Part shown: piece after piece, positions 54,529-63,931 of the stretch
Layout of the letters: every line of letters starts with the position of its first letter
Numbering within the stretch: the first letter of the stretch is position 1
Source: Blastococcus tunisiensis
GTDB lineage: Bacteria > Actinomycetota > Actinomycetes > Mycobacteriales > Geodermatophilaceae
Direction: 5' to 3'
NCBI RefSeq assembly: GCF_900112815.1
Contig: NZ_FOND01000004.1
Span: forward strand, 275,425 to 339,424
Length of the DNA stretch: 64,000 bases
Notes under the pieces: model-generated
The model's input: only the letters and a program-made list of their open reading frames with translations
What the model was told of the DNA's origin: nothing
Database searches by the model: none
Position numbers and translations under genes: made by a program

Positions 54529-56490
54529 ATGGTCTCCGCGCCCCTCCCCCACGCCCCGACGACACACGGTGGGTGGCCCACCCCGATCACCTCGGCACTC
54601 GTCGTCCGGGCCGCGGCGCGGCTGGGTGAGGTGGTCGTGGACGGGGACGACGTCTGGTGGTCGGAGTCACGGCCGGCCGAGGGTGGCCGGTCGGTCATCG
54701 TGCGCCGGTCGGCCGACGGCACGGTCGCCGACGTCCTCCCGGCGCCCTGGAACGCCCGCACCCGGGTGCACGAGTACGGCGGCGGCGCGTGGACGGTGGC
54801 CGGGGGCGTCCTGTGGTTCACGGACTTCGCCGACCAGCGGCTGTACCGGCTGCTCCCCGGGAGCTCCCCCGTCGCCGTCACGCCGGAGCCCGGGATCCCC
54901 GCGGGCGTCCGGCACGCCGACCTGCGCGTGGTCCCGGGCGGCGTGCTCGCCGTGCGGGAGACGCACGCCGCGTCCGGCGCGGCCGCCGACGTGGTGAACG
55001 AGATCGTCCGGGTGGCCGACGACGGCAGCACGGAGGTCCTCGTGAGCGGTCCGGACTTCGTCTCCGATCCCCGCCCCGGCCCCGCCGGTGAGCTCGCCTG
55101 GCTGCAGTGGGACCACCCCGCCATGCCGTGGGACGCCGCGCAGCTGGTGGTCCGCGCGGCCGACGGCACCGAGACGGTGGTCGCCGGCGGGATCGGCGAG
55201 TCTGTCGTCCAGCCCACCTGGGCCCCCGACGGCACCCTGTGGTTCCTCTGCGACCGCACCGACGTCTGGTCGCTGCACCGCTGGCGCCCGGGGTCGGCCG
55301 CGGAGCTGGTGCTCGACGTCGGCAGCGACATCGCCGGGCCGCAGTGGGTCTTCGGCAGCAGCCGGTTCGCCCTCCTGGCCGACGGTCGGATCGTCGTCGC
55401 CTTCGGCCGGGGCGGCCAGGACCGCCTCGGCGTCCTCGGCGCGGACGGCGAGCTGCGCGAGCTGGACCTCCCCTCCACCGCGTACCGCGGGATGATCGCC
55501 GGCGGTGACGGTGTGGTCTGCGTCGCCGGGGCCCCGGACAGCGAGCCGGTGGTGCTGCACGTGCCCGTCGAGGGCGGCTCCCCGGAGGTCCTGCGCCCGG
55601 CGCGGGACCTGGGCCTGGACCCGGCCTGGTTCTCCCGCCCCGAGCACATCACGTTCCCGACCGAGGACCGCGGCACCGGCATCGGCGAGGCGCACGCGCT
55701 GGTCTACCCGCCGGCCAACCCCGAGACGACCGCACCGGCCGGCGACCTGCCCCCGCTCCTGGTGGTGGTGCACGGCGGCCCCACCGCCGCCGCCGTCCCG
55801 GTGCTGAACCTCGACGTCCAGTACTGGACCTCGCGCGGGTTCTGCGTGGCCGACGTCGACTACCGGGGGTCGACCGGGTACGGCCGCCGCTACCGGGACG
55901 CCCTGCAGGGCCGCTGGGGCGTGGTCGACCTGGACGACGTCGTGGCCTGCGCACGGTTCCTCGCCGACAGCGGCCGGGTCGACCCCTCCCGCATGGCCAT
56001 CCGCGGCGGCTCGGCCGGCGGTTACACCACCCTGGCGGCGCTCTCGATGCGCCCGGGGGTCTTCACCGCCGGCGCCAGCCACTACGGCGTGGCCGACCTG
56101 GGCGCGCTCGCGGCCGAGACGCACAAGTTCGAGTCCCGCTACCTCGACGGCCTGGTCGCGCCGTATGACCCAGATGCCGGGCCGTCGGGCCGGGCGGTGT
56201 ACGACGAGCGCTCACCCATCAACCACGTCGACGCCCTTGACACCCCGCTGGCGGTGTTCCAGGGCGACGAGGACGCCGTCGTGCCGCCGGACCAGGCGGA
56301 GGCGATCGTCGCGGCGCTCCGGGCGAAGGGCGTGCCGCACACGTACCTGCTGTTCGCCGGCGAGCAGCACGGCTTCCGGAAGGCGGAGAACATCCGCGCG
56401 GCCCTCGACGGCGAGCTGTCCTTCTACGCCCAGGTGTGGGGCTTCGACCTGCCCGAGGGCGAGCAGATCACCCCCGTCCCGATCCGGTGA
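54529..56490 (+). CDS. S9-family prolyl oligopeptidase (dipeptidyl-aminopeptidase-like)
   Basis: 653 aa cytosolic serine peptidase. Residues ~20-400 form a beta-propeller (repeats like WSESRPAEGGRSVIVRR and GTLWFLCDRTDVWSLHRW). The catalytic alpha/beta-hydrolase domain follows, with Ser495 in GGSAGGYT, Asp582 in GDEDAVVPPDQ and His614 in EQHGFRK. HGGPTAA provides the oxyanion hole. The ATG at 54529 is chosen over an upstream codon 13 residues earlier that lies in the ftsK intergenic DNA. Probably degrades short peptides. Confidence 0.9.
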   Translation: MVSAPLPHAPTTHGGWPTPITSALVVRAAARLGEVVVDGDDVWWSESRPAEGGRSVIVRRSADGTVADVLPAPWNARTRVHEYGGGAWTVAGGVLWFTDFADQRLYRLLPGSSPVAVTPEPGIPAGVRHADLRVVPGGVLAVRETHAASGAAADVVNEIVRVADDGSTEVLVSGPDFVSDPRPGPAGELAWLQWDHPAMPWDAAQLVVRAADGTETVVAGGIGESVVQPTWAPDGTLWFLCDRTDVWSLHRWRPGSAAELVLDVGSDIAGPQWVFGSSRFALLADGRIVVAFGRGGQDRLGVLGADGELRELDLPSTAYRGMIAGGDGVVCVAGAPDSEPVVLHVPVEGGSPEVLRPARDLGLDPAWFSRPEHITFPTEDRGTGIGEAHALVYPPANPETTAPAGDLPPLLVVVHGGPTAAAVPVLNLDVQYWTSRGFCVADVDYRGSTGYGRRYRDALQGRWGVVDLDDVVACARFLADSGRVDPSRMAIRGGSAGGYTTLAALSMRPGVFTAGASHYGVADLGALAAETHKFESRYLDGLVAPYDPDAGPSGRAVYDERSPINHVDALDTPLAVFQGDEDAVVPPDQAEAIVAALRAKGVPHTYLLFAGEQHGFRKAENIRAALDGELSFYAQVWGFDLPEGEQITPVPIR

Positions 56491-56506
56491 CCTGCTCGCG
56501 CGACGT

Positions 56507-56586
56507 CGTCCTCCCTCGTCGTGCGGCGTCCTCCCTCGTCGTGGGCGGTGAGGGAGGACGCGCCATGATCAGGTTCCCTGATCATG
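56507..56586. repeat. Compound hairpin/direct-repeat element between convergent genes
   Basis: A 17-bp direct repeat (CGTCCTCCCTCGTCGTG at 56507-56523 and 56527-56543) is followed by an inverted copy of its start (GAGGGAGGACGC at 56550-56561), which can fold with either copy. A separate perfect 10-bp hairpin follows (CATGATCAGG-TTC-CCTGATCATG, 56564-56586). It may be a bidirectional terminator or a dispersed repeat. Confidence 0.7.
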
Positions 56587-56599
56587 GACCGGGGCGGGG

Positions 56600-58300
56600 T
56601 CAGACCTCGAGGACGGTGGGGATGATCATCGGCCGGCGGCGGTGGGTGTCCGACACCCACTTGCCGACGGTGCGCCGGACGATCTGCGACAGCCGGTGGG
56701 CGTCGACCTCGTCGTCCTGGAGCGCACGCCGGAGGTTGTCCTCGACCAGGGCCAGCACCTCGTCGAAGGCGGCCGGGTCGTCGGAGAACCCCTTGGTGTG
56801 CAGGTGCACCGGGCGGACGATGGTCCGGGTGGAGGGCTCGATGACCACCGTGAGCGCCACGAACCCCTCGTCGCCGAGGATCCGCCGCGCCTGCAGCGAC
56901 TCCTCGCCGACGTCGCCCACGTTGAGCCCGTCGACGTAGACGTTGCCGATCGGGACGCTGCCCACGATGGCGGCCTTGCCGTCGACGAGGTCCACGACCA
57001 CGCCGTCCTCGGCGAGCAGCACCCGGTCGCGGCTCATGCCGGTCTCCTCGGCCAGTGCCGCGTGCGCCCGCAGGTGCCGCCACTCGCCGTGCACCGGCAT
57101 CAGGTACCGCGGCCGCGCCACGTTCAGCAGCGTCCGCAGCTCCCCGGCCGGCGCGTGGCCGGAGACGTGCACGCGGGCGGTCTCCTTGTGCACCACGGTG
57201 GCACCGAGCCGGGCCAGGCCGTTGATCACCTTGTAGACGGCGGTCTCGTTGCCCGGCACCAGCGACGAGGCGAGGACGACGGTGTCGCCGGCCTCGATGG
57301 TCACCTGGTGGTGGTCGCCCCGCGCCATCCGGCCCAGCGCCGACAGCGGTTCGCCCTGGGAGCCCGTGCTGACCAGCACCACCTGCTCGGGCGGCATCGC
57401 GGCGGCGTCGTCGAGGGAGACCATGAGCCCGGGGGCGACGCGGAGCAGCCCGAGGTCGCGGGCCACGCCCATGTTGCGGACCATCGAGCGGCCGACGAGG
57501 GCCACCTTGCGGCCGTGCTTCTCCGCGCAGTCGAGGACCTGCTGGATGCGGTGCACGTGGCTGGCGAAGCTGGAGACGATCAGCCGCTGCGTGGCCCGCG
57601 CGAACACGTCGTCGAGCACCGGCCCGATGCTGCGTTCGGGGGTGACGAAGCCGGGCACCTCGGCATTGGTGGAGTCGGCCAGCAGCAGGTCGATGCCGGT
57701 GGCACCCAGCCGGGCGAAGGCACCCAGGTCGGTCAGCACGCCGTCGAGCGGCAGCTGGTCCATCTTGAAGTCGCCGGTGTGCACCAGGAGGCCGGCCGGG
57801 GTGCGCACCGCGACCGCCAGCGCGTCGGGGATCGAGTGGTTGACCGAGATGAACTCGCAGGAGAACGGCCCGGCGACGTGCTCCCCGCCCGCCGCCACCT
57901 CGACCAGGGTGGGATCGAGGCGGTGCTCGCGCAGTTTCGCCGCGACCAGAGCGAGGGTGAACCGCGAGCCGACCAGCGGGATGTCCTCGCGCAGCCGCAG
58001 CAGGTAGGGGATGGCGCCGATGTGGTCCTCGTGCCCGTGGGTGAGGACGACGGCGACGACGTCGTCCAGCCGGTGCTCGATGACCCCGAAGTCGGGGAGG
58101 ATGAGGTCGACGCCCGGCTGCTCGGCCTCGGGGAACAGCACACCGCAGTCGATGACCAGCAGCTTGCCGTCGAACTCGAGGACGGCCATGTTGCGGCCGA
58201 TCTCCCCGAGCCCGCCCAGGGCCATCACCCGCAGGCCGCCCGCGGGCAGCGGCGGCGGCGCCTTCAGCTGCAGGTGCGGCTGGGTGACCTGACCACTCAC
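56600..58300 (-). CDS. rnj: Ribonuclease J
   Basis: 566 aa metallo-beta-lactamase/beta-CASP ribonuclease with endo- and 5' exonuclease activity. Metal motif LTHGHEDHIGA, beta-CASP residues in TGSQGEPLSA, the GDFKMD and HVSGHAPAGEL segments, and a short C-terminal domain. GTG start at 58300 overlaps the dapA stop by 4 nt (GTGA), so it is translated with dapA. The N-terminal leader is short, unlike some mycobacterial forms. Confidence 0.95.
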   Translation of the reverse strand: MSGQVTQPHLQLKAPPPLPAGGLRVMALGGLGEIGRNMAVLEFDGKLLVIDCGVLFPEAEQPGVDLILPDFGVIEHRLDDVVAVVLTHGHEDHIGAIPYLLRLREDIPLVGSRFTLALVAAKLREHRLDPTLVEVAAGGEHVAGPFSCEFISVNHSIPDALAVAVRTPAGLLVHTGDFKMDQLPLDGVLTDLGAFARLGATGIDLLLADSTNAEVPGFVTPERSIGPVLDDVFARATQRLIVSSFASHVHRIQQVLDCAEKHGRKVALVGRSMVRNMGVARDLGLLRVAPGLMVSLDDAAAMPPEQVVLVSTGSQGEPLSALGRMARGDHHQVTIEAGDTVVLASSLVPGNETAVYKVINGLARLGATVVHKETARVHVSGHAPAGELRTLLNVARPRYLMPVHGEWRHLRAHAALAEETGMSRDRVLLAEDGVVVDLVDGKAAIVGSVPIGNVYVDGLNVGDVGEESLQARRILGDEGFVALTVVIEPSTRTIVRPVHLHTKGFSDDPAAFDEVLALVEDNLRRALQDDEVDAHRLSQIVRRTVGKWVSDTHRRRPMIIPTVLEV

Positions 58301-59193
58301 AGGTCGACGCCTCCGGCCGCGAGGTCCTCCCGCAGCCGGGCGATCTCCTCGGGCGTCGCGTCGACCAGCGGCGGGCGGACCGGCCCGGCCGGCAGGCCGA
58401 GCTCCTTCAGCGCGGCCTTCACCATGATCACGCCCTGGCTGCGGAAGATCCCGGTGTAGACCGGCAGCAGGCTCTCGTTGACCGCCCGCGCCGTCGCCAG
58501 GTCGCCGGCCTCGACGGCGGCGATCAGCTCGGCCAGCCGGGGCCCGACCACGTGCCCGGCGACGCTGACCACGCCCACCGCGCCGAGCGCGAGCAGCGGC
58601 AGGTTGAGCATGTCCTCGCCGGAGTAGTACGCGAGGTCGGTGCGGGCCATGGTCCACGCGACGGCGCCGAGATCGGCCTTGGCGTCCTTGACCGCCACGA
58701 TGTTCGGGTGCTCGGCGGCGCGGACCAGCGTCTCGACCTCGATCGGGATCGAGGACCGGGGCGGGATGTCGTAGAGCATCACCGGCAGGTCGGTGGCGTC
58801 GGCGACCGCGGTGAAGTGCCGCAGCAGGCCGGCCTGCGGGGGCCGGTTGTAGTACGGCGTCACGACCAGGAGGCCGTGCACGCCCAGCTGCGCGGCCGAC
58901 CGCGCCTTCTCGATCGAGTGGGCGGTGTCGTTGGTGCCGACGCCGGCGACGACCGTCGCCCGGTCACCCACCGCGTCCATCACCGCCTCGAGGACGGCGT
59001 GCTGCTCGCCGTCGCTGATCGTCGGCGACTCCCCCGTCGTCCCGAAGACCACCAGGCCGTCGTGGGACTGCCGGTCGACCAGGTGCGCGGCCAGCTCCTG
59101 GGCGCCCGACAGGTCGATCGAACCGTCCTCCGCCAGCGGGGTCACCATCGCCGTGAGCACACGCCCGAAGGGCCGAGCGGGGTCGCTGGTCAT
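58297..59193 (-). CDS. dapA: 4-hydroxy-tetrahydrodipicolinate synthase
   Basis: 298 aa TIM-barrel aldolase; first step of the DAP/lysine branch. Schiff-base lysine in NIVAVKDAKADL, the GTTGESPTI substrate loop near the N-terminus, VTPYYNRPPQ with the catalytic Tyr, and a Tyr in the AYYSGEDM segment. The operon continues into rnj. dapF is in a separate operon 37 kb upstream. Confidence 0.95.
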   Translation of the reverse strand: MTSDPARPFGRVLTAMVTPLAEDGSIDLSGAQELAAHLVDRQSHDGLVVFGTTGESPTISDGEQHAVLEAVMDAVGDRATVVAGVGTNDTAHSIEKARSAAQLGVHGLLVVTPYYNRPPQAGLLRHFTAVADATDLPVMLYDIPPRSSIPIEVETLVRAAEHPNIVAVKDAKADLGAVAWTMARTDLAYYSGEDMLNLPLLALGAVGVVSVAGHVVGPRLAELIAAVEAGDLATARAVNESLLPVYTGIFRSQGVIMVKAALKELGLPAGPVRPPLVDATPEEIARLREDLAAGGVDL

Positions 59194-59202
59194 GGGGAGA
59201 AT

Positions 59203-59745
59203 CTACCCAGCGGAGGGCCGCCGCCGGCGTCCGTACTCCGACACGGCGTACCGGAGCCCGGAGGACGGGGAGAACGACCAGCCCTCCTCCGGCGTGCGGG
59301 CGACCCGCCGCCACTGCGGCCCGACGGCCGGTGCGCGGGTGTCGCCGTCGACTTCCAGGTCGACGTCGGTGACCACGAGCCGGTCCGCGTGCGGCAGGAA
59401 CGCCTCGTACACCGACCCACCGCCGATGACCCAGAGCGGCGTCCCGGTGGCGAGCACCTCGGCGACGGAGCCGGCGCGCCGGGCACCGTCGGCCGACCAC
59501 GCCGGGTCGGTGGTGAGGACGACGTTGGTGCGCCCGGGCAGCGGCCGGAACCGCGCGGGCAGGGACTCCCACGTGCGCCGGCCCATGACGACGGTCGCGC
59601 CCGTGGTGCGGGCGCGGAAGAGGGCCAGATCCTCCGGCAGGTGCCACGGGAGACCGCCGTCGGCGCCGATGACCCCGTTGCGGGCCTGCGCCCAGATCAT
59701 CGCGACGCCACCCCGTCCGGCCCGCGAGCTCGCCGGACCGCTCAC
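59203..59745 (-). CDS. folA: Dihydrofolate reductase
   Basis: 180 aa. Reduces dihydrofolate with NADPH. The motif [23 protein letters not shown] carries the substrate-binding acid and Trp; [10 protein letters not shown] and the [11 protein letters not shown] segments complete the fold. The GTG start overlaps the thyA stop by 4 nt (GTGA). An N-terminal leader of ~15 residues precedes the usual first strand. Coupling to thyA is functional: thymidylate synthesis makes dihydrofolate that this enzyme recycles. Confidence 0.93.
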   Translation of the reverse strand: MSGPASSRAGRGGVAMIWAQARNGVIGADGGLPWHLPEDLALFRARTTGATVVMGRRTWESLPARFRPLPGRTNVVLTTDPAWSADGARRAGSVAEVLATGTPLWVIGGGSVYEAFLPHADRLVVTDVDLEVDGDTRAPAVGPQWRRVARTPEEGWSFSPSSGLRYAVSEYGRRRRPSAG

Positions 59746-60551
59746 ACCGCCACGGCGGCCCGGATCGCCGGGTGGTGCCGGTAGTCGTTCAGCGCGAAGT
59801 GCTCGTAGGTGTAGTCGAACAGCGACGGCGCCGGGGCCAGGTCGACCGTCGGGAAGGGCAGCACCTCGCGGGAGAGCTGCTCGCGCACCTGGTCGGTGTG
59901 GTTGCTGTAGACGTGGCAGTCGCCGCCGACCCAGATGAAGTCCCCAGGCGCGAGACCCACCTGGTCGGCCACCATGCGGGTGAGCAGCGCGTAGCTGGCG
60001 ATGTTGAACGGGACGCCGAGGAACATGTCGGCGCTGCGCTGGTAGAGCTGGCACGAGAGCCTGCCGTCGGCGACGTGGAACTGGAAGAACGCGTGGCAGG
60101 GCGCCAGCGCCATCTCCGGCAGTGCGGCGACGTTCCAGGCCGAGACGATCATCCGCCGCGAGTCGGGATCGGACCGCAGTGTCTGCAGCACGTCGGAGAC
60201 CTGGTCGATCTGCCGGCCGTCGGGCGTCGGCCACGACCGCCACTGGACGCCGTAGACCGGCCCGAGCTCGCCGTCGGGGGACGCCCACTCGTCCCAGATG
60301 GTGACGCCGTTCTCGCGCAGCCAGCCGACGTTGCTGTCGCCGCGCAGGAACCACAGCAGCTCGACGGCGATGGACTTGAAGTGGACCTTCTTCGTGGTCA
60401 CCAGGGGGAAGCGCTCGGACAGGTCGTAGCGGAGCCGCTCCCCGAAGAGGCTGACCGTCCCGGTGCCGGTGCGGTCCTGCTTGGGCGTGCCCTGCTGCAG
60501 GACGCGTCGGAGGAGGTCCTCGTACTGCGTGTCGATCGGTGCGCCTTCCAC
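59742..60551 (-). CDS. thyA: Thymidylate synthase ThyA
   Basis: 269 aa. Converts dUMP to dTMP with methylene-tetrahydrofolate. Catalytic cysteine in [21 protein letters not shown] and the Arg-rich DPDSRRMI phosphate-binding segment, plus [11 protein letters not shown] and HVYSNHTDQ. The GTG at 60551 begins close to the usual N-terminus, so an upstream 20-residue extension is not needed. Forms an operon with folA. Confidence 0.95.
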   Translation of the reverse strand: MEGAPIDTQYEDLLRRVLQQGTPKQDRTGTGTVSLFGERLRYDLSERFPLVTTKKVHFKSIAVELLWFLRGDSNVGWLRENGVTIWDEWASPDGELGPVYGVQWRSWPTPDGRQIDQVSDVLQTLRSDPDSRRMIVSAWNVAALPEMALAPCHAFFQFHVADGRLSCQLYQRSADMFLGVPFNIASYALLTRMVADQVGLAPGDFIWVGGDCHVYSNHTDQVREQLSREVLPFPTVDLAPAPSLFDYTYEHFALNDYRHHPAIRAAVAV

Positions 60552-60641
60552 GGGTCCGACCCTACGTGCGACCGCCGACGGGACGGCGGGCGTGGACACC
60601 ACCTGCACCACGGGTCCACCGGCTCCCGGCAGACTCTCCGC

Positions 60642-61079
60642 GTGGAGTGGTGGCAGACCCTGCTCGCCGTCACGGGCGGTGTGCTGCTGCTGTGGGCGGT
60701 GGCCCTCGCGTTGCTCTGGCGCGCCCGGCCGGGAGAGCTGACCGTGCGCGAGGCGCTGCGGCTGCTGCCCGACCTGGTCCGGCTGGTGCGGCGGCTGGCC
60801 CGCGACCGCACGCTCCCCCGCGGGGTGCGGGTGCGGCTGTGGCTGCTGCTGGCCTACCTGCTCTCGCCGGTGGACCTGGTGCCGGACGTCGTCCCGGTCC
60901 TGGGCTACGCCGACGACGTCGTGGTGGTCGCCCTGGCGTTGCGCGCGGTGGTCCGGGCGGCCGGCAGCGCGGCACTGACCCGCGCGTGGCCGGGTGGACC
61001 CGCCGGGCTGGCGGTCGTCCAGCGGCTGGCCGGGCTGCCGGCGTCCTCAGGCCCCGACGTCGGCTCGCGCCGGAGCTGA
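60642..61079 (+). CDS. DUF1232 (YkvA-like) membrane protein
   Basis: 145 aa. An N-terminal hydrophobic helix ([20 protein letters not shown]) is followed by a middle segment with [33 protein letters not shown], the DUF1232 signature (SPVDLIPD type). A membrane or membrane-associated protein of unknown function. GTG at 60642. The last 33 nt overlap the YcaQ-like gene end on the opposite strand. Confidence 0.85.
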   Translation: MEWWQTLLAVTGGVLLLWAVALALLWRARPGELTVREALRLLPDLVRLVRRLARDRTLPRGVRVRLWLLLAYLLSPVDLVPDVVPVLGYADDVVVVALALRAVVRAAGSAALTRAWPGGPAGLAVVQRLAGLPASSGPDVGSRRS

Positions 61080-62282
61080 TGCGCGGGCCAGCTCCCCCGC
61101 CAGGTCGCCGGCCCCGCAGACGGCGACGTCGTCGAGTTCCAGCCAGTCGGCCATCAGCCGCAGCTCCCCGGCGAGGGCGGCCGAGACGGCCCGCCGGTCG
61201 ATGCCGTCCTCGCCGTGCGCGGCCTGGACCAGCAGGATCCCGGCCTTGCGGTCGGCCTTGAGGTCCACGCGCGCCACCAGGTGGTCGCCGAGCAGGAACG
61301 GCAGGACGTAGTAGCCGTGCACGCGCTTCGCCGCCGGGGTGTAGATCTCCAGCCGGTAGCGGAACCCGAAGATCCGTTCGACGCGCGGGCGCTCCCAGAC
61401 GAGGGAGTCGAACGGGCTCAGCAGGGCGCGGGCACGGATCCACCGCGGCCGGCGGGCGGCCGGGTCGAGCCAGGCCGCGCCGCCCCAGCCCGTCACCTCG
61501 ACCGGCAGCAGCTGCCCCGCGTCGGCCAGCTCCGCGATCGCGGTGCGTGCCGCGACGGGCGTGAGCCGGAAGTAGTCCCGCAGGTCGCGCTCGGTCGCCA
61601 CCCCCAGGGCGCGGGCGGCCGTGCGCACGAGTTCCCGGACGGCGTCGGCCGGCTCGGGGGTGGGCGCCCGCAGCACATCGGCCGGCAGCACCCGCTCGGT
61701 GAGGTCGTAGACCTTCTCGAAGCTCGTCGTCCGGTGCGTCGCGGTGACCTCCCCGGTGAAGAAGAGCCACTCGAGGGCCACCTTGCCCGCGTGCCAGTCC
61801 CACATCTCGCCGGATCGCTCCCGAGGCCCGTCCAGCAGGTCCCCCGCCTTGAGCGGTCCCTCGGCGCGGACGCGCTCGAGCACCTCGGCGACGAACCCGG
61901 GCCGCTCGCGCTGCAGCCGCACCATGTTGCCCCAGGCATGCTGCTCGGCGGCCGCCATGCGCCAGCGGAGGAACGGGTGCAGCCGCACCGGCAGGAACGA
62001 CGCCTCGTGCGCCCAGTACTCGAACACCGCGTGCCGGCGGGCCGTCAGGTCGTCGAGCGCGGCCCGCGGGTAGCTGCCCAGCCGGCTGAACGCGGGGAGG
62101 TAGTGGGAGCGGGAGAGGACGTTCACCGAGTCGATCTGCACGACGGCCAGCCGGTCGACGAGCCGGCGCAGCTGACGGATCCCGATGTCCGTCGACGGGC
62201 GGGGCTCGGCGAAGCCCTGGGCGGCCAGGGCGATCCGCCGGGCGAGCCCGGCGGGCAGCCGTTCGACGGGGGCCGGATGCAT
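61047..62282 (-). CDS. Winged-helix DNA glycosylase, YcaQ/AlkX-AlkZ family
   Basis: 411 aa. The HTH_42/YcaQ fold is recognised by VVQIDSVNVLSRSHYLPAFSRLG with catalytic Gln49 and Asp51 (QxD), then FEYWAHEASFLP and the WDWHAGKVALEWLFFTGEVTATHRT segment. The C-terminal part holds ARALLSPFDSLVWERPR. Characterised relatives unhook interstrand crosslinks or protect against natural genotoxins. The QxD form is that of E. coli YcaQ rather than the QxQ of AlkZ. The role in this organism is inferred. Confidence 0.85.
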   Translation of the reverse strand: MHPAPVERLPAGLARRIALAAQGFAEPRPSTDIGIRQLRRLVDRLAVVQIDSVNVLSRSHYLPAFSRLGSYPRAALDDLTARRHAVFEYWAHEASFLPVRLHPFLRWRMAAAEQHAWGNMVRLQRERPGFVAEVLERVRAEGPLKAGDLLDGPRERSGEMWDWHAGKVALEWLFFTGEVTATHRTTSFEKVYDLTERVLPADVLRAPTPEPADAVRELVRTAARALGVATERDLRDYFRLTPVAARTAIAELADAGQLLPVEVTGWGGAAWLDPAARRPRWIRARALLSPFDSLVWERPRVERIFGFRYRLEIYTPAAKRVHGYYVLPFLLGDHLVARVDLKADRKAGILLVQAAHGEDGIDRRAVSAALAGELRLMADWLELDDVAVCGAGDLAGELARASAPARADVGA

Positions 62283-62346
62283 GGCCCGATCCTGCCGCGC
62301 AGGTACGACGTCCGTCCGCTCGACGGCTCCCCTCTACGCTGCCCGG

Positions 62347-62943
62347 GTGAACCCCGAGGCCGGCTTCCCGCGCGCGACGGGGTCCGCGGACGCCTCCGTC
62401 CGCCCCGCCCTGCCGCAGGACGCCGAGGAGATCGCGCGGATCCAGCTGGTCACCTGGCGGACGGCCTACCGCGCCACGCTGCCGGCGGCGGTGCTCGACG
62501 ACTGGGACGCCGACGCCGCGACCGGCAGCTGGGCCGCGGCGGTCACGTCCCCGCCCACCCCGGGGCACGGCGTCCTCGTGGCGCTCGAGCGCAACACGGT
62601 CGTCGGCTTCGCCGCCTTCGCCCCCGCGGAGCTCACTCCCGGCGAGGCTCCCGACCCGGCCGGCCCGTCCGCCGAGCTGAGCACCCTGCTCGTCGAGCCC
62701 CGCTGGGGCCGCCGGGGGCACGGCAGCCGCCTGCTGGCAGCCGTCACCGACCTGGTCCGCGGGGGTGGCGCCGCCCGGCTGCAGACCTGGCTGCTCGAGG
62801 ACGACGCGGTCTCGCAGGGCTTCTACGAGTCGGCGGGCTGGGGCCCGGACGGGTGGGCACGGACGCTGGACACCGGAGACCGCCCGCTGCGGGAGATCCG
62901 CTGGCACGCGCTGCTCGACGACCCGTCGGAGGAGGCACGGTGA
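62347..62943 (+). CDS. GNAT-family N-acetyltransferase
   Basis: 198 aa. Substrate-side N-terminus (ALPQDAEEIARIQLVTWRTAYRATLP) followed by the acetyl-CoA signature LLVEPRWGRRGHGSRLLAAV and a C-terminal LEDDAVSQGFYESAGW segment that is typical of GNATs. Substrate unknown. GTG start at 62347. The stop overlaps the next start by 4 nt (GTGA). Confidence 0.88.
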   Translation: MNPEAGFPRATGSADASVRPALPQDAEEIARIQLVTWRTAYRATLPAAVLDDWDADAATGSWAAAVTSPPTPGHGVLVALERNTVVGFAAFAPAELTPGEAPDPAGPSAELSTLLVEPRWGRRGHGSRLLAAVTDLVRGGGAARLQTWLLEDDAVSQGFYESAGWGPDGWARTLDTGDRPLREIRWHALLDDPSEEAR

Positions 62944-63599
62944 GCTTCGAGGGCTTCCCGGACGAGGGGCTGGTGTTCTACGAGGGCCTCGAGGCGGACA
63001 ACAGCAAGACCTACTGGACCAGCAACAAGGGTGCCTACGAGGCGCACGTCCGCGCTCCGCTCCAGGAGCTCCTCGGCGAGATCGCCCCCGAGTTCGGCAT
63101 CCCGAAGGTCTTCCGGCCGTACCGCGACGTGCGCTTCAGCCACGACAAGACGCCGTACAAGACGCACCAGGGGGCGGTGATCCACCCCGAGGGCAGAGCG
63201 GGCGCCTGGTACGTGCAGGTCTCGGCGGACGGCCTGCGTGTCTCCGGTGGCTGCTGGCGGCTGGAGTCCGACCAGGTCGCCCGGTACCGCCGCGCCGTGG
63301 CCGACGACGTCCAGGGACCGCGACTGCAGGCCGAGGTGGACCGATTGGCAGCCGCGGACTGGGCGATCGAGGGCGATCGCCTCGTCCGGGTGCCCACCGG
63401 CTACTCACCGGACGCGCCGAGACTGGACCTGCTCAAGCACAAGGCGCTGCACGCCACCCGCACCTGGGAGCCGGCGGAGTGGCTGCACAGCCGGACGGCG
63501 CTGGAGGAGGTCCGCACCGCATGGCGCGACCTCACCGCCCTCAACGCCTGGCTGGACGACAACGTCGGCCCGACGGCGAAGGAGCCCCGCCGCCGCTGA
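62940..63599 (+). CDS. DUF2461 domain-containing protein
   Basis: 219 aa. The family pattern is present from the N-terminus: FEGFPDEGLVFYEGLEADNSKTYW (in parts), then FRPYRDVRFSHDKTPYKTHQGAVI, which is the family's most conserved segment, and VQVSADGLRVSGGCW. C-terminal helices follow. Cytosolic, function unknown. Coupled to the GNAT gene. Confidence 0.88.
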   Translation: MSFEGFPDEGLVFYEGLEADNSKTYWTSNKGAYEAHVRAPLQELLGEIAPEFGIPKVFRPYRDVRFSHDKTPYKTHQGAVIHPEGRAGAWYVQVSADGLRVSGGCWRLESDQVARYRRAVADDVQGPRLQAEVDRLAAADWAIEGDRLVRVPTGYSPDAPRLDLLKHKALHATRTWEPAEWLHSRTALEEVRTAWRDLTALNAWLDDNVGPTAKEPRRR

Positions 63600-63643
63600 C
63601 CGCCTCGCTGTCCGTGCGTTCGGGATCTCGGCGGGCGGAAACG

Positions 63644-63681
63644 CCGAACGGGGCCCCAGCCGTAGCTGGGGCCCCGTTCGG
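63644..63681. terminator. Bidirectional terminator between DUF2461 gene and 5S rRNA
   Basis: Perfect 17-bp inverted repeat (CCGAACGGGGCCCCAGC and its complement) with a CGTA loop, immediately downstream of both the DUF2461 gene and the rRNA operon. Confidence 0.85.
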
Positions 63682-63691
63682 GAATGGTTGT

Positions 63692-63808
63692 CCGGCGGCG
63701 TCCTACTCTCCCACCCCGTCTCCAGGGCAGTACCATCGGCGCTGAGAGGCTTAGCTTCCGGGTTCGGAATGTTGCCGGGCGTTTCCCTCTCGCCATGGCC
63801 GCCGTAAC
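63692..63808 (-). rRNA. rrf: 5S ribosomal RNA
   Basis: The complement reads as an actinobacterial 5S: it begins TACGGCGGCCATGGCGAGAG, continues through GGAAACGCCCGG and CGAACCCGGAAGCTAAGCC, and ends GGTGGGAGAGTAGGACGCC. Length ~117 nt. Last gene of an rRNA operon that reads leftward. Confidence 0.95.
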
Positions 63809-63931
63809 TCTGTGAACATGTGAACCGTCTGGTTCGTGCGTTCAGAACCGCACAGTGGACGCGAAGCAATCTTCGTAAAAGACTCTGACCAGTGTTCTCG
63901 CACCCCCCTTTGAAGGGTGGGGGGTGTGTGT
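63809..63931 (-). other. 23S-5S internal transcribed spacer
   Basis: About 123 nt between the 5S and the end of 23S. A stem of 8 bp (CACCCCCC with GGGGGGTG, 63901-63926) lies close to the 23S end and may guide processing. No tRNA gene is seen in it. Confidence 0.8.

Noticed and set aside
59742..60611. Longer ThyA with 20 extra N-terminal residues
   Set aside because: The GTG at 60551 matches the usual start of the family; the extra residues are not conserved-looking.
63809..63931. tRNA gene in the 23S-5S spacer
   Set aside because: Only a short hairpin is present; no tRNA-like cloverleaf or CCA end.
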